From assembly GCA_004298155.1 (NCBI GenBank), contig SCRD01000024.1:1-64000 (forward strand): a stretch of 64,000 nt of DNA. Reading direction: 5' to 3'. Each line of letters starts with the position of its first letter. Positions within the stretch are counted from its first letter, which is position 1. Below the pieces are notes generated by a model. The model did no database searches, was not told where the DNA came from, and saw only the letters and a program-made list of their open reading frames with translations. This document shows, piece after piece, positions 1 to 7,246 of the stretch. This stretch comes from Acidobacteriota bacterium. Lineage in GTDB: Bacteria > Acidobacteriota > Terriglobia > UBA7540. The translations under genes were made by a program, and so were the position numbers.

Positions 1-186
1 GCCGTCGGCGGTGGGGCCGATATCGAGCAGCAGGTTGCCGCCCTTTGCGACGCTGTCCACCAGCAGATGGATGAGCTGCGCGGCGCTTTTGTAATCCGAG
101 GCAGTTTCCATGCGGTTATAGCCGAAGGATTTCCCGCAGGTGGCGCAGACGTTGACTTTTGATGTCTGCGCGGACGGCGCAACCAT
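1..186 (-). pseudogene. Alpha-L-fucosidase (GH29) 3' portion, 5'-truncated and cut by the window edge
   Basis: The minus-strand frame reads through VCATCGKSFGYN, then ETASDYKSAAQLIHLLVD and GGNLLLDIGPTADG, which is the well-known GH29 fucosidase signature of the second half of the TIM barrel (family knowledge). GH29 enzymes hydrolyse terminal alpha-L-fucose and are normally about 450 or more residues, with this block two thirds of the way along. Here the recognisable homology stops near base 150-180 and is followed upstream by a repeat (copy C) and a plus-strand methyltransferase, so the N-terminal catalytic half is missing. The reading frame stays open further upstream but encodes nothing fucosidase-like. 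The 3' end lies outside the window. The call of the family is firm; that it is a dead remnant is inferred. Confidence 0.7.
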
Positions 187-220
187 CGCGATTTTACGAT
201 GTGTGCAAAAATTCAGAAAT
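172..220 (+). repeat. Hairpin-bearing direct repeat, copy C (short)
   Basis: CATCG (184-188) pairs with CGATG (197-201) around an 8-base loop, followed by tgtgcaaaaattcag. The same arrangement (hairpin, then gcgcgaaa-ttcag) recurs at 879-912 and 2118-2151. This copy overlaps the first ATG of the methyltransferase frame and sits at the point where fucosidase homology ends. Confidence 0.55.
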
Positions 221-231
221 GGGAGAAGGCG

Positions 232-848
232 ATGGGTTTCTACGCAAGGCACTTTTTGCCGCGATTGATCGATCTGGCGATGAGAAACAAGGACACGGCT
301 CGCCTGCGCGAAATGTGGATTCCTCAGGCGCGTGGTGAAGTATTGGAGATTGGCATGGGTTCAGGGCTAAACCTGCCGTTCTATCCCGCAACTGTCGAGC
401 ATGTGTACGGAGTCGATCCGTCCTTTGAACTGCAACAATGGCGCTCAAACAGGTGCACAAGACGCAGACAAAAGTGGACTTCATCACGCAGTCGGCAGAA
501 GCCCCGCTGCCACTTTCTGACGCGAGCATTGACACTGTAGTTTCAACATGGGCGCTCTGTTCGATTCCGAATGCCGTTGAGGCGCTCAGTGAGATGAGGC
601 GGGTCCTCAAGCCCGACGGATATTTTATTTTCCTCGAACACGGCCGCGCGCCTGATCCGCAAGTCGCTGCCTGGCAAAATCGACTGACGCCGGTTTGGAA
701 GCGGTTTACGGGCGGGTGCCATCTCAATCGCAAGATTGATGAGATGATTGCCAGCGCCGGCTTTAAGATCAGCGAACTGGAAACCTGTTATCTTCCGGGC
801 CCACGGCCAATGACGTTCACCTACGAGGGAGTTGCGGCACAACACTGA
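232..848 (+). pseudogene. Class I SAM-dependent methyltransferase, frameshifted
   Basis: Two overlapping plus frames together encode one UbiE/PEMT-like soluble methyltransferase. The first carries GFYARHFLPRLIDLAM, the SAM-binding motif I VLEIGMGSGLNLPFY and the acidic VYGVDPS strand. The second continues with SAEAPLPLSDASIDTVV, STWALCSIP, EMRRVLKPDGYFIFLEHG and a C-terminal GGCHLNRKI block. The join needs one extra base near 430-440, so a single-base deletion has occurred, or a sequencing error. I prefer ATG 232 as start because GGGAGAAGG precedes it by a few bases; an upstream ATG at 199 lies inside repeat copy C and the MCAKIQ it adds is not typical of the family. The gene stands alone, without an obvious pathway partner. 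Family assignment is solid; the substrate (lipid or quinone) is unknown. Confidence 0.75.
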
Positions 849-867
849 GCGCGAACCACCCCAAGCG

Positions 868-1000
868 GCTGGCGCGCGCATCACGGTATTTATGATGTGC
901 GCGAAAGTTCAGCCCGGGGAGGCCTGCAACCTGCAGCCGGCCCGCTTTCCAAGAATCCGCACACAGGGCACATTTCGCCATGCAGGCGCCACCCCGGAGC
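868..1000 (+). repeat. Hairpin-bearing direct repeat, copy A (long)
   Basis: CATCA (879-883) pairs with TGATG (893-897). The sequence after it aligns with copy B for about 100 bases at roughly two thirds identity by eye, including cgcgaaa-ttcagcc, ccggcc-g-cttcc, ggcaca and gccat blocks. The stem differs from copy C at one pair (A-T in place of G-C), so pairing is kept. It ends against the stop codon of the urea transporter. Confidence 0.6.
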
Positions 1001-2020
1001 CTAATTCGAAGGCTGGGTCGCGCATGTTATGGCATGAGGCATGTCAGGCCGAAATCCTGGAAAGTAGTGCCCCGCAGAAACAAAGACCCATACGACAAGC
1101 ACGAAAGGCAACGTCAGCGCTGGCATGCCTGCGGGTGCAAAGAGTCCCGACAGGGCGGCGAAAACGATGGTTGTAGCGACGATAGCAACCAGCGAATAAA
1201 ACGCATAAGCCCGATCTAATACAAAACCTGCGCTGCCCATCGCAATTGCCGTCAGGACGCAATTGAAGCCGAACAGCCCGGAGTGGATTGTCGGTTCGGC
1301 TGCACCCATCGCCCAGGCGACCCAAAATCCGACAAAGGAGCCCAGCAAAGCGGCACCAAACGCCCTCCGCGAACTGATCAGCAACCCGATCGCGAAGAGC
1401 ACGCCTGTGATTACGTTGGCCTGGAAGAAAACTTGCGCGACGCCATTAAAGAGGCCTCCGGCAAGTGTTGACGCTCCGACCGCACCCATCACAATGGTTG
1501 TTTTGGGTAGTCCGGCTATCGGCAGATTAGATGTTGGATGCAACCGGCCGAAGAGCGTGTATGCCGGCAGAAAACATAGCGCCGTCAGCACAAATGGCGC
1601 GGTCAGCGGTGATATCTTCCGCTGTTCCAGCCACCGCAACATTGCAGCCATAAGGACCGTGGTGATTGCGGCAGCAAAGATCATAGAGACCCACATGATC
1701 ACACTGGAGTGGAGGAAAGTGGCGAGCGCGACTGCGATAAGCGCCCCGTTAAAGCCGAACAGCCCGGCGCGCACGGTGCGCCTGTCAATTCCGAGCAGGA
1801 GAGCGAAGAGCGTGCTCACCGCAGCCCCCAGGATGACGGCGAACCCGCACAGCCTGGAACTGTAAAAGATGCCGGCCCAAAAGAACAGCCCGGCGAAGCT
1901 GTTATTCTGCAACATGACCTGGCCGACGCCGCGCAGCACGGAGTCGAGGATGGTGAGCGGGGTTTCCCGCAGCGCACTATCATCAAACACAAGGCCGCTG
2001 GCTGAGAGCTTTGTTGCCAT
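1001..2020 (-). CDS. Urea transporter (UT family)
   Basis: This 339-residue hydrophobic protein has the internal duplication of the UT/Yut urea channel family: each half carries a GLFGFNG/GLFGFNC motif (GLFGFNGALIAVAL in the first half, GLFGFNCVLTAIAMG in the second) and an LTAPFVLTA or LTLPFVLVV segment. The N-terminal VGQVMLQNNSFAGLFFWAGI is also typical. About ten membrane segments are expected. Members form trimeric inner-membrane channels for passive urea entry. The length matches bacterial members (300-340). No urease, urea amidolyase or nickel gene is visible nearby, so the urea would be used by enzymes encoded elsewhere. It is transcribed away from the MFS gene, and is bracketed by repeat copies A and B. 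Confidence 0.9.
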   Translation of the reverse strand: MATKLSASGLVFDDSALRETPLTILDSVLRGVGQVMLQNNSFAGLFFWAGIFYSSRLCGFAVILGAAVSTLFALLLGIDRRTVRAGLFGFNGALIAVALATFLHSSVIMWVSMIFAAAITTVLMAAMLRWLEQRKISPLTAPFVLTALCFLPAYTLFGRLHPTSNLPIAGLPKTTIVMGAVGASTLAGGLFNGVAQVFFQANVITGVLFAIGLLISSRRAFGAALLGSFVGFWVAWAMGAAEPTIHSGLFGFNCVLTAIAMGSAGFVLDRAYAFYSLVAIVATTIVFAALSGLFAPAGMPALTLPFVLVVWVFVSAGHYFPGFRPDMPHAITCATQPSN

Positions 2021-2106
2021 GCATCACCTCGAAACTGCCGCGGGGTCCCGGTGCTGTTTAACTCGACGGCGTGAAGGCCGTGCTGGATTGGCCCAAAAAT
2101 ACGCCC

Positions 2107-2236
2107 GCCTGCGCACACATCGCGGTCTTTGCGATGCGCGCGAAAATTCAGCCGAGCGAGACTCGATAAACGCAACCGGCCGGCCTTCCGAAAACCCGTG
2201 CACATGGCACACTATGCCATAGATGCGCCATCCACG
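2107..2236 (+). repeat. Hairpin-bearing direct repeat, copy B (long)
   Basis: CATCGC (2118-2123) and GCGATG (2131-2136) form a perfect six-base stem with loop ggtcttt, followed by cgcgcgaaaattcagcc and about 90 further bases alignable to copy A. It lies in the divergent gap between the urea transporter and the MFS gene, so it may contain their promoters. Confidence 0.6.
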
Positions 2237-2281
2237 TCGTCGCCGGTCTCGTGTCACCACGCTATGCTATACTCCCCTTCC

Positions 2282-3589
2282 ATGCCTCCGTCTGATCGCA
2301 GACTGCTCCACCCCACCGGCGGACCTTATCGCTTCGTGGTTCTGGCTTTTGCTTCCCTGATGGCTTTTGGCAGCTACTTTGCTTACGACAGCGTGGGGGC
2401 CATAGAAACCACGCTGATCCAGGCCTTCCACACCAACCGCGCCGCCATCGGCACCATGTACACCATGTATAGCGTGGCCGCGGTCTTCGCGGTGCTTGCC
2501 GGAGGTTTTCTGATCGACCGCGCGGGCGTGCGCCTCGCCAGCCTCATCTTCTCCGCCTTTATCGTAGCCGGGGCCGCCGTGGTTGCCTGGTCGCCTGACC
2601 TGCCCGTTTTGTACGCCGGCCGCGTGCTTTTCGGCATCGGGTCTGAATCCATGATCGTCGCGCAAAGCGCCATCATCGCGCGCTGGTTTAAGGGCAAGGA
2701 ACTGGCGCTGGCCTTTGGCATCGCCCTTACGATCTGCCGCCTGGGCACGCTGTTTTCCTTTAACACGGAACAATTGGTGGCCAGCCGCCTCGGATGGCGC
2801 AATGCACTCTGGATTGCCGCAGCGTTGTGCCTTGCCAGCCTGGTCTGCAACTGGATCTACACCTTGATGGACCGGCACGCCGAGCCGATTCTGCATCTGC
2901 CCGAAGCGGGCGGCGGCGACAAAATTACCTGGAGTGATGTGAGGAAGTTCCGGCACTCGTACTGGTACGCGGTAGGAATCTGCGTGGCGTTCTATTCCGC
3001 TATTTTTCCCTTTACGGCCCTGGCCACCGACTTCTTCCATGACAAATGGGGTATGCCGATGGCGTCAGCGGAAGGGCGCGGCTTTCTCTCCGGCGTGTTC
3101 TACAACTTCACCCACATGTTCAGCACCGCTCAAGGAACCACGTCGATCATTATTGCCGCCTCCATGGTGTTGGCGCCCTTTGCGGGGAACCTCGTTGACC
3201 GCATCGGCCGCCGCGCCACATTGATGGTGCTGGGTTCGATTCTCATTGTGCCCGCGCATCTGCTGCTGGGGCTGACGTACATTTGGCCCGTCTTCTCCAT
3301 GATCGTGCTGGGAGCAGCTTTCGTGCTGGTGCCTGCCTGCATCTGGCCGTCCGTTCCGCTCATTGTGGACGAGCGCGTTGTGGGGACGGCTTTCGGCCTT
3401 ATGACCGCCATTCAGAATCTGGGCCTCGCGGCCTTTCCAGTGGCGAACGGCGCACTGCGCGACGCCACGCACGGCTATACTGCCAGCCAGATCATGTTCG
3501 CGGCGCTCGGTTTCTGCGGACTCGTCTTCTCAGTTCTACTGCTGCGCGCTGATCGCCAGGAAGGGGGCCCGCTCGAGCGCGCCAAGTAA
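2282..3589 (+). CDS. MFS transporter related to eukaryotic MFSD1
   Basis: About 435 residues with twelve predicted membrane helices. The first half resembles animal MFSD1: FASLMAFGSYFAYD, GGFLIDRAGVRL (the MFS motif A region), GRVLFGIGSESMIVAQS and ARWFKGKELALAFG have direct counterparts in MFSD1 as I remember it. MFSD1 exports dipeptides from lysosomes (established), but the bacterial relatives have no assigned substrate, so peptide transport is only a hypothesis. In-frame ATGs exist at 2264 and 2282. Neither has a Shine-Dalgarno sequence, and a TATACT at 2268-2273 would put a transcript start right at 2282, hinting at a leaderless message. A longer in-frame extension back to 2129 is possible but lies in repeat copy B. 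No partner gene is adjacent. Confidence 0.8.
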   Translation: MPPSDRRLLHPTGGPYRFVVLAFASLMAFGSYFAYDSVGAIETTLIQAFHTNRAAIGTMYTMYSVAAVFAVLAGGFLIDRAGVRLASLIFSAFIVAGAAVVAWSPDLPVLYAGRVLFGIGSESMIVAQSAIIARWFKGKELALAFGIALTICRLGTLFSFNTEQLVASRLGWRNALWIAAALCLASLVCNWIYTLMDRHAEPILHLPEAGGGDKITWSDVRKFRHSYWYAVGICVAFYSAIFPFTALATDFFHDKWGMPMASAEGRGFLSGVFYNFTHMFSTAQGTTSIIIAASMVLAPFAGNLVDRIGRRATLMVLGSILIVPAHLLLGLTYIWPVFSMIVLGAAFVLVPACIWPSVPLIVDERVVGTAFGLMTAIQNLGLAAFPVANGALRDATHGYTASQIMFAALGFCGLVFSVLLLRADRQEGGPLERAK

Positions 3590-3627
3590 TGCACCATGCC
3601 ATCTTTTCCGGTGCGCTCCTTCGCCCC

Positions 3628-4200
3628 TCATCTGTCGCGGTTGGTACGCTGCCAGTCGATCCGCCAGCGCCCGCCTGGAATTCCAACCCAGAACAGCTTT
3701 TTTTCCGGCGTTCCGCGCGCGTGGTGGTAGAGTGCCGCTGCGCGCTCGTAAAATCCGCGGGTGTGCCAGGTGTCGCCGTAACCCAACAGCTTATAGTCGA
3801 GGTGGTGGCAAAATTCGTGGCACAGCGTGCTGAGGAACGTCCCATAAGAGGTAACCTTTTTGAGCACGGCAGTCCTCATCCAGACGCGAATCAGCGCGGT
3901 TTCAGGATGATAATCGCCGAAGAGCTCGTACCCCCAGCCACCCTCGCGGCTGCGGACCGGCCGGGCCGCAAGCACCCGGATGGGAGTACGTTCCACTTTG
4001 TAGAAGTCAGCCGCGGTGGTCAAAAAATTTTCACACAATAGCCGGACCGGAGAGACCGCCCCCGCCTTGAGCGCCGCTTCGAGAGAAACGCACAGCGCCT
4101 TCAGGCGATCGTCCGGCGGAAGGTCAAGAATCCGGTTCTCGTCGCTTCTAATGAAATCGGCCAGCAGTGCCCGCTTGCGAGGTTTGTGGTCGGTGAGCAT
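3628..4200 (-). CDS. SprT-like zinc metalloprotease-domain protein
   Basis: The 190-residue protein carries LCHEFCHHLDYKLLG, an HExxH zinc motif, followed about 12 residues later by WHTRGFYERAA, where the His is a good third zinc ligand. This order resembles SprT/Spartan-like gluzincins. Upstream is a WGYELFGDYHPETALIRVWMR beta-rich stretch that fits the SprT N-lobe. There is no signal peptide, so it should act in the cytoplasm. The frame is open to 4296, but ATG 4200 gives the compact domain; no clear SD supports either. Biological substrate is unknown. It is transcribed divergently from the receiver-like gene at 4362. Confidence 0.65.
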   Translation of the reverse strand: MLTDHKPRKRALLADFIRSDENRILDLPPDDRLKALCVSLEAALKAGAVSPVRLLCENFLTTAADFYKVERTPIRVLAARPVRSREGGWGYELFGDYHPETALIRVWMRTAVLKKVTSYGTFLSTLCHEFCHHLDYKLLGYGDTWHTRGFYERAAALYHHARGTPEKKLFWVGIPGGRWRIDWQRTNRDR

Positions 4201-4361
4201 GGCAACATTATTCTTGACCGTGAAATGACAGCCGCGCAAGCCCGGCCATGAGGCCTGCTTTGCGGTATGCTGAAAACGTGCCCCTGCTGGCGGCAAGTCA
4301 GGAAGGGTACGGCAAAGGTCCTCAGGCCGCCGGCAACATGAGGCAAACAGAAGGAGCAGAC

Positions 4362-4745
4362 GTGCCTCGAAGAATTCTGGCTGTGGTTGACGATATCTTC
4401 TTCCTTGCGAAGATTCAACAGACTGCCCGGCAACTGGGCATCACGGTGGAAGCGGCGCCGCCTGATTCGCTCGCGGCCGGCCTGGCAGAAAACAGCGCCT
4501 GCGGAATTCTGCTGGATTTGAACCATCGCTCCGGGAAAGCTCTTGCCGTGCTGGATAGTTTGAAGAACGTGTCTGCCGCAGGGTCAATTCCGGTGGTGGC
4601 TTTTCTTTCCCACGTTCAAACGGACCTCGCCCAGGCCGCGCGCGCCGCAGGATGCGGCCGGGTGATGGCCAGGTCCGCCTTCAGCCAGCAACTGCCGATG
4701 ATCCTTCAGGAACTTGCCGGCGAAAACGATGACATCACTCACTGA
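4362..4745 (+). CDS. Single-domain receiver-like protein
   Basis: A GTG at 4362 is preceded at ideal distance by AAGGAG (4351-4356), which fixes the start better than the upstream ATGs. The 127 residues begin RRILAVVDDIFFLAKI, matching the beta1/acidic pocket of CheY-like receivers (VVDD), with a candidate phospho-acceptor Asp in GILLDLN and a VVAFLSH strand. The usual conserved Lys near the end is replaced by Arg (RVMARSAF), and there is no output domain. It could be a degenerate receiver or a stand-alone phospho-relay protein. No histidine kinase is adjacent. The fold is inferred from these motifs; the function is unknown. Confidence 0.6.
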   Translation: MPRRILAVVDDIFFLAKIQQTARQLGITVEAAPPDSLAAGLAENSACGILLDLNHRSGKALAVLDSLKNVSAAGSIPVVAFLSHVQTDLAQAARAAGCGRVMARSAFSQQLPMILQELAGENDDITH

Positions 4746-4783
4746 TTGGAGGCGTCCCAACCATCCTCTAAACAGCGCCTTCT

Positions 4784-5395
4784 TCAAAAGCTGACGCCTG
4801 CGTTGTGCAAATCCTTTTCAATCTGCGCGACGCCCTTGAACTGCAAAGTTCGCAGCCGCAAACGCGCAGCGCATTCAAGGTTCAACTCGCGGTCGTCGAT
4901 AAACAGGCATTCTTCCGGGTCGCGCTGGGTGAGGTCGAGCGCCAGGCGGAATATTTCATCATCCGGCTTCTTGACGCCCAGGAAACACGAGCTCATGAAC
5001 AGGGTGAAGTATTTTCGCAATTTGAAATGCTCAATCCGATGGAGGTTGAGTTCCCGTGACTCATTGTTGAGTGTCGCCAGCAGATACCGCCCTGAGCGCG
5101 CAATCCGGTCCACCACGCCGAGCGTCCCGTCAATCGGCTTTGATAGGCCGAACATGTAGGTCTTAAAGGTTTCCTTTTCGAAATTGCGCGGACGATAAAA
5201 AACCGTGCGGTCCAGATAATGGTCCAGCGTCAGCTTTCCGGTTTCAAAGCGGCCCGCAACCAACTCATGCCGGTCCTCAAATTCCCCTCGGTCCAGCCCG
5301 AATTTCTGCGCCGCGTGTTCGCGCTCACGCCGGTCCCAGCCATTGGTGAGCACAACTCCCCCGACGTCCCAGAACAAAGCTGTAATTTGTGCCAT
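4784..5395 (-). CDS. HAD-superfamily hydrolase (subfamily IA, YihX-like)
   Basis: The 203 residues start MAQITALFWDVGGVV: motif I has the nucleophile Asp followed by Val-Gly, so the usual second Asp is Gly, as in YihX-type and epoxide-hydrolase N-domain HADs. Motif II is LLATLNNES, motif III Lys lies in GVKKPDDEIF and motif IV is CLFIDDRELN. A small helical cap follows motif I. These enzymes typically dephosphorylate small sugar phosphates, but the substrate cannot be told here. The ATG at 5395 lies directly before the motif-I strand; an upstream ATG at 5428 would add 11 residues without reason. It diverges from the HEAT-repeat gene. Confidence 0.8.
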   Translation of the reverse strand: MAQITALFWDVGGVVLTNGWDRREREHAAQKFGLDRGEFEDRHELVAGRFETGKLTLDHYLDRTVFYRPRNFEKETFKTYMFGLSKPIDGTLGVVDRIARSGRYLLATLNNESRELNLHRIEHFKLRKYFTLFMSSCFLGVKKPDDEIFRLALDLTQRDPEECLFIDDRELNLECAARLRLRTLQFKGVAQIEKDLHNAGVSF

Positions 5396-5610
5396 CGCCA
5401 GATCTCCGCTCAATCGAATTCGCCGCAATGTCTCGGTCCGTGGTCAACCAGAGGAAAGCTGCGCCTCGAGGCGACTTATGGATTGGATGCAGGATGCGAG
5501 CCTGCGGGCTGCAGCCTGAATCCGCAATTCGAAGTCCTGCCCGCGTTCCATTCCCCCGTGTCGAACAGTCACTCGCAGGACCGTGTCATCTTTCTCCCGA
5601 GCTTTCCTGC

Positions 5611-5638
5611 TTTAAAGTTTACCGGACCTTTGTACAAT
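5611..5638 (+). promoter_or_regulatory. Candidate promoter for the HEAT-repeat gene
   Basis: TTTAAA (5611-5616) and TACAAT (5633-5638) are 16 bases apart, about 60 bases before the GTG start of the next gene. The -10 is good and the -35 is modest. Confidence 0.4.
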
Positions 5639-5697
5639 ATCAGAAGGGACCCGAGAATGCCGGGAACCGAAACGCGGGATTAAGGAGCAACCACAAC

Positions 5698-7089
5698 GTG
5701 AAACGAAGCGCACTTTTCCTGTCACAAATTCTGGTTCTGGCGGCCATTGCCAGCACGGTTCCGTATGGAACGGCAACACCACAAGCCACTGCGAGTCCAA
5801 GCACTCAGGGAACGACGCCCTCGAAACCGGTAAGCGGAACTGATATCGAAGACCTCAGGAACCCCAGTCCGAAAATAAGGGCAAAAGCGGCGCGGGAAAT
5901 CGGCGATACCGGTGATCCTTCCGCGGTCCCTGCGCTGATCTCTGCGCTCAACGATTCCAGCCCCCGGGTGCGGCGGCAGGTAGTGGTCGCCCTGGCGTCT
6001 ATCCGCGTGACCCAGTCACTCCAGGGGTTGATCCAGGCTACCAGTGACAACGACTCGGAAGTCCGTTGGCTGGCCGTAAGGGGCATCGAAGGCTATTACA
6101 CAGGCGAAACTCCCAAAACGGGCTTTATGGGGTACATGGAACGGCAATATCGCAGCGCCAAGAGAACGTTCCTGGGCGGTTCGGTCCGTATCACTCCGGG
6201 GACAGGGGTTGACCCAAAGGCCGTCTCCGCGCTGGACCGAGTGATGATGGACACTCAGCACCCGCAGGCGGCGCAGGAGGCCACGCGGGCGCTTGGCATT
6301 CTGATGGCCCGGCAGGCCGTCCCTGACCTGGTGATCACGGCGCACGCCCCTTCTGAAGACCTGGCCCGTGAAGCCTTGAACTCGCTGGCGAAAATTCAGG
6401 ACGTCTCCGCCGGCCCCAGGCTGGTTGACCTGCTGGGTTCATCCAGCAGGAACGTCCAGGGGGACGCAGCCGTCACCGTTGGAATCCTGCGCACTCGAAC
6501 GGCAGTCCCGAAGCTCCAGGCCCTATACATGAACGGCCCGGACAATGAGACGCGGCAAAAGGCGCTCGAAGGACTGGCCTACATCGGCGACCCCGTCTCT
6601 GTACCGATTTTCCTCAAGGCGCTCTACGACAAGGATGCTTCCGTCCGGGGTTATGCGGCGGAGGGGCTGGCCCGCGCTAAGGACCCGAAGACCCTCCCGG
6701 ACCTGATGCGAGCGGCGCCTGCGGAAAAAAATGCAGATGTCCGGCTGGCCATGCAGTTTGCCATCACCAGCATGGGCAGAAATGATTATCTCAGCTCGAT
6801 CGTTGAATCACTGGACTCCGGGCAGGCAGACTCGGCGCAAGCCTACCTGGTGGAGCTGGCGCGGAGTCCCGGTTTCCTGAAACAGCTCTATCCTTACATG
6901 AACAGCCGCAACGCGCAAGTCCGGCAGCATCTTTGTAACGTCCTGATGTACTCTGGGGACGCTACCAGCATCCCTGAGCTTCAACAGCTTTCGCACGACA
7001 GCAATTCTGATGTGGCCGCTGCGGCCCTGCGCGCTATGAGCGCTGTCCGCTCGCGCGCCGGCACTCCAACAGCGGCTGCTGCAAACTGA
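5698..7089 (+). CDS. Secreted HEAT-repeat protein
   Basis: The start is GTG 5698 with AAGGAG 10 bases upstream; the frame is open further but no homology supports that. Residues 1-27 form a signal peptide (KRSALFLSQILVLAAIAS, then a Thr/Ala-rich linker). The rest is made of PBS-lyase-type HEAT repeats: for example RAKAAREIGDTGDPSAVPAL, VRGYAAEGLARAKDPKTLPDL and similar 30-residue units, giving a superhelical scaffold for protein-protein contacts in the periplasm. There is no catalytic motif. The S41 protease begins 157 bases downstream on the same strand, so the two may be co-expressed, the repeat protein being a possible adaptor (inference). Confidence 0.8.
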   Translation: MKRSALFLSQILVLAAIASTVPYGTATPQATASPSTQGTTPSKPVSGTDIEDLRNPSPKIRAKAAREIGDTGDPSAVPALISALNDSSPRVRRQVVVALASIRVTQSLQGLIQATSDNDSEVRWLAVRGIEGYYTGETPKTGFMGYMERQYRSAKRTFLGGSVRITPGTGVDPKAVSALDRVMMDTQHPQAAQEATRALGILMARQAVPDLVITAHAPSEDLAREALNSLAKIQDVSAGPRLVDLLGSSSRNVQGDAAVTVGILRTRTAVPKLQALYMNGPDNETRQKALEGLAYIGDPVSVPIFLKALYDKDASVRGYAAEGLARAKDPKTLPDLMRAAPAEKNADVRLAMQFAITSMGRNDYLSSIVESLDSGQADSAQAYLVELARSPGFLKQLYPYMNSRNAQVRQHLCNVLMYSGDATSIPELQQLSHDSNSDVAAAALRAMSAVRSRAGTPTAAAAN

Positions 7090-7246
7090 CCGCCTGAAAT
7101 CGCAGGCCGGAGGCGAAGGGCGAATACTGCCACGAGGCAGGCGGAGCGGGCCGGTGAGGTTTTTGTGCCTTTCGCGGCGCGCCGTCCCCTGCCTTCCGGA
7201 AGCCGGAGCGACCTGAGGTATACTGGCAATTAGGGAACGAGAGCAG

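Noticed and set aside
194-733. 179-codon minus-strand frame over the methyltransferase
   Set aside because: It runs antisense to two plus frames with clear methyltransferase motifs; residues are Arg/Ser/Pro-rich and unlike any family.
184-2236. Integron cassette array from the three hairpin repeats
   Set aside because: Genes between the repeats point in both directions, no attC core sites or intI gene are seen; the repeat is long and only partly conserved.
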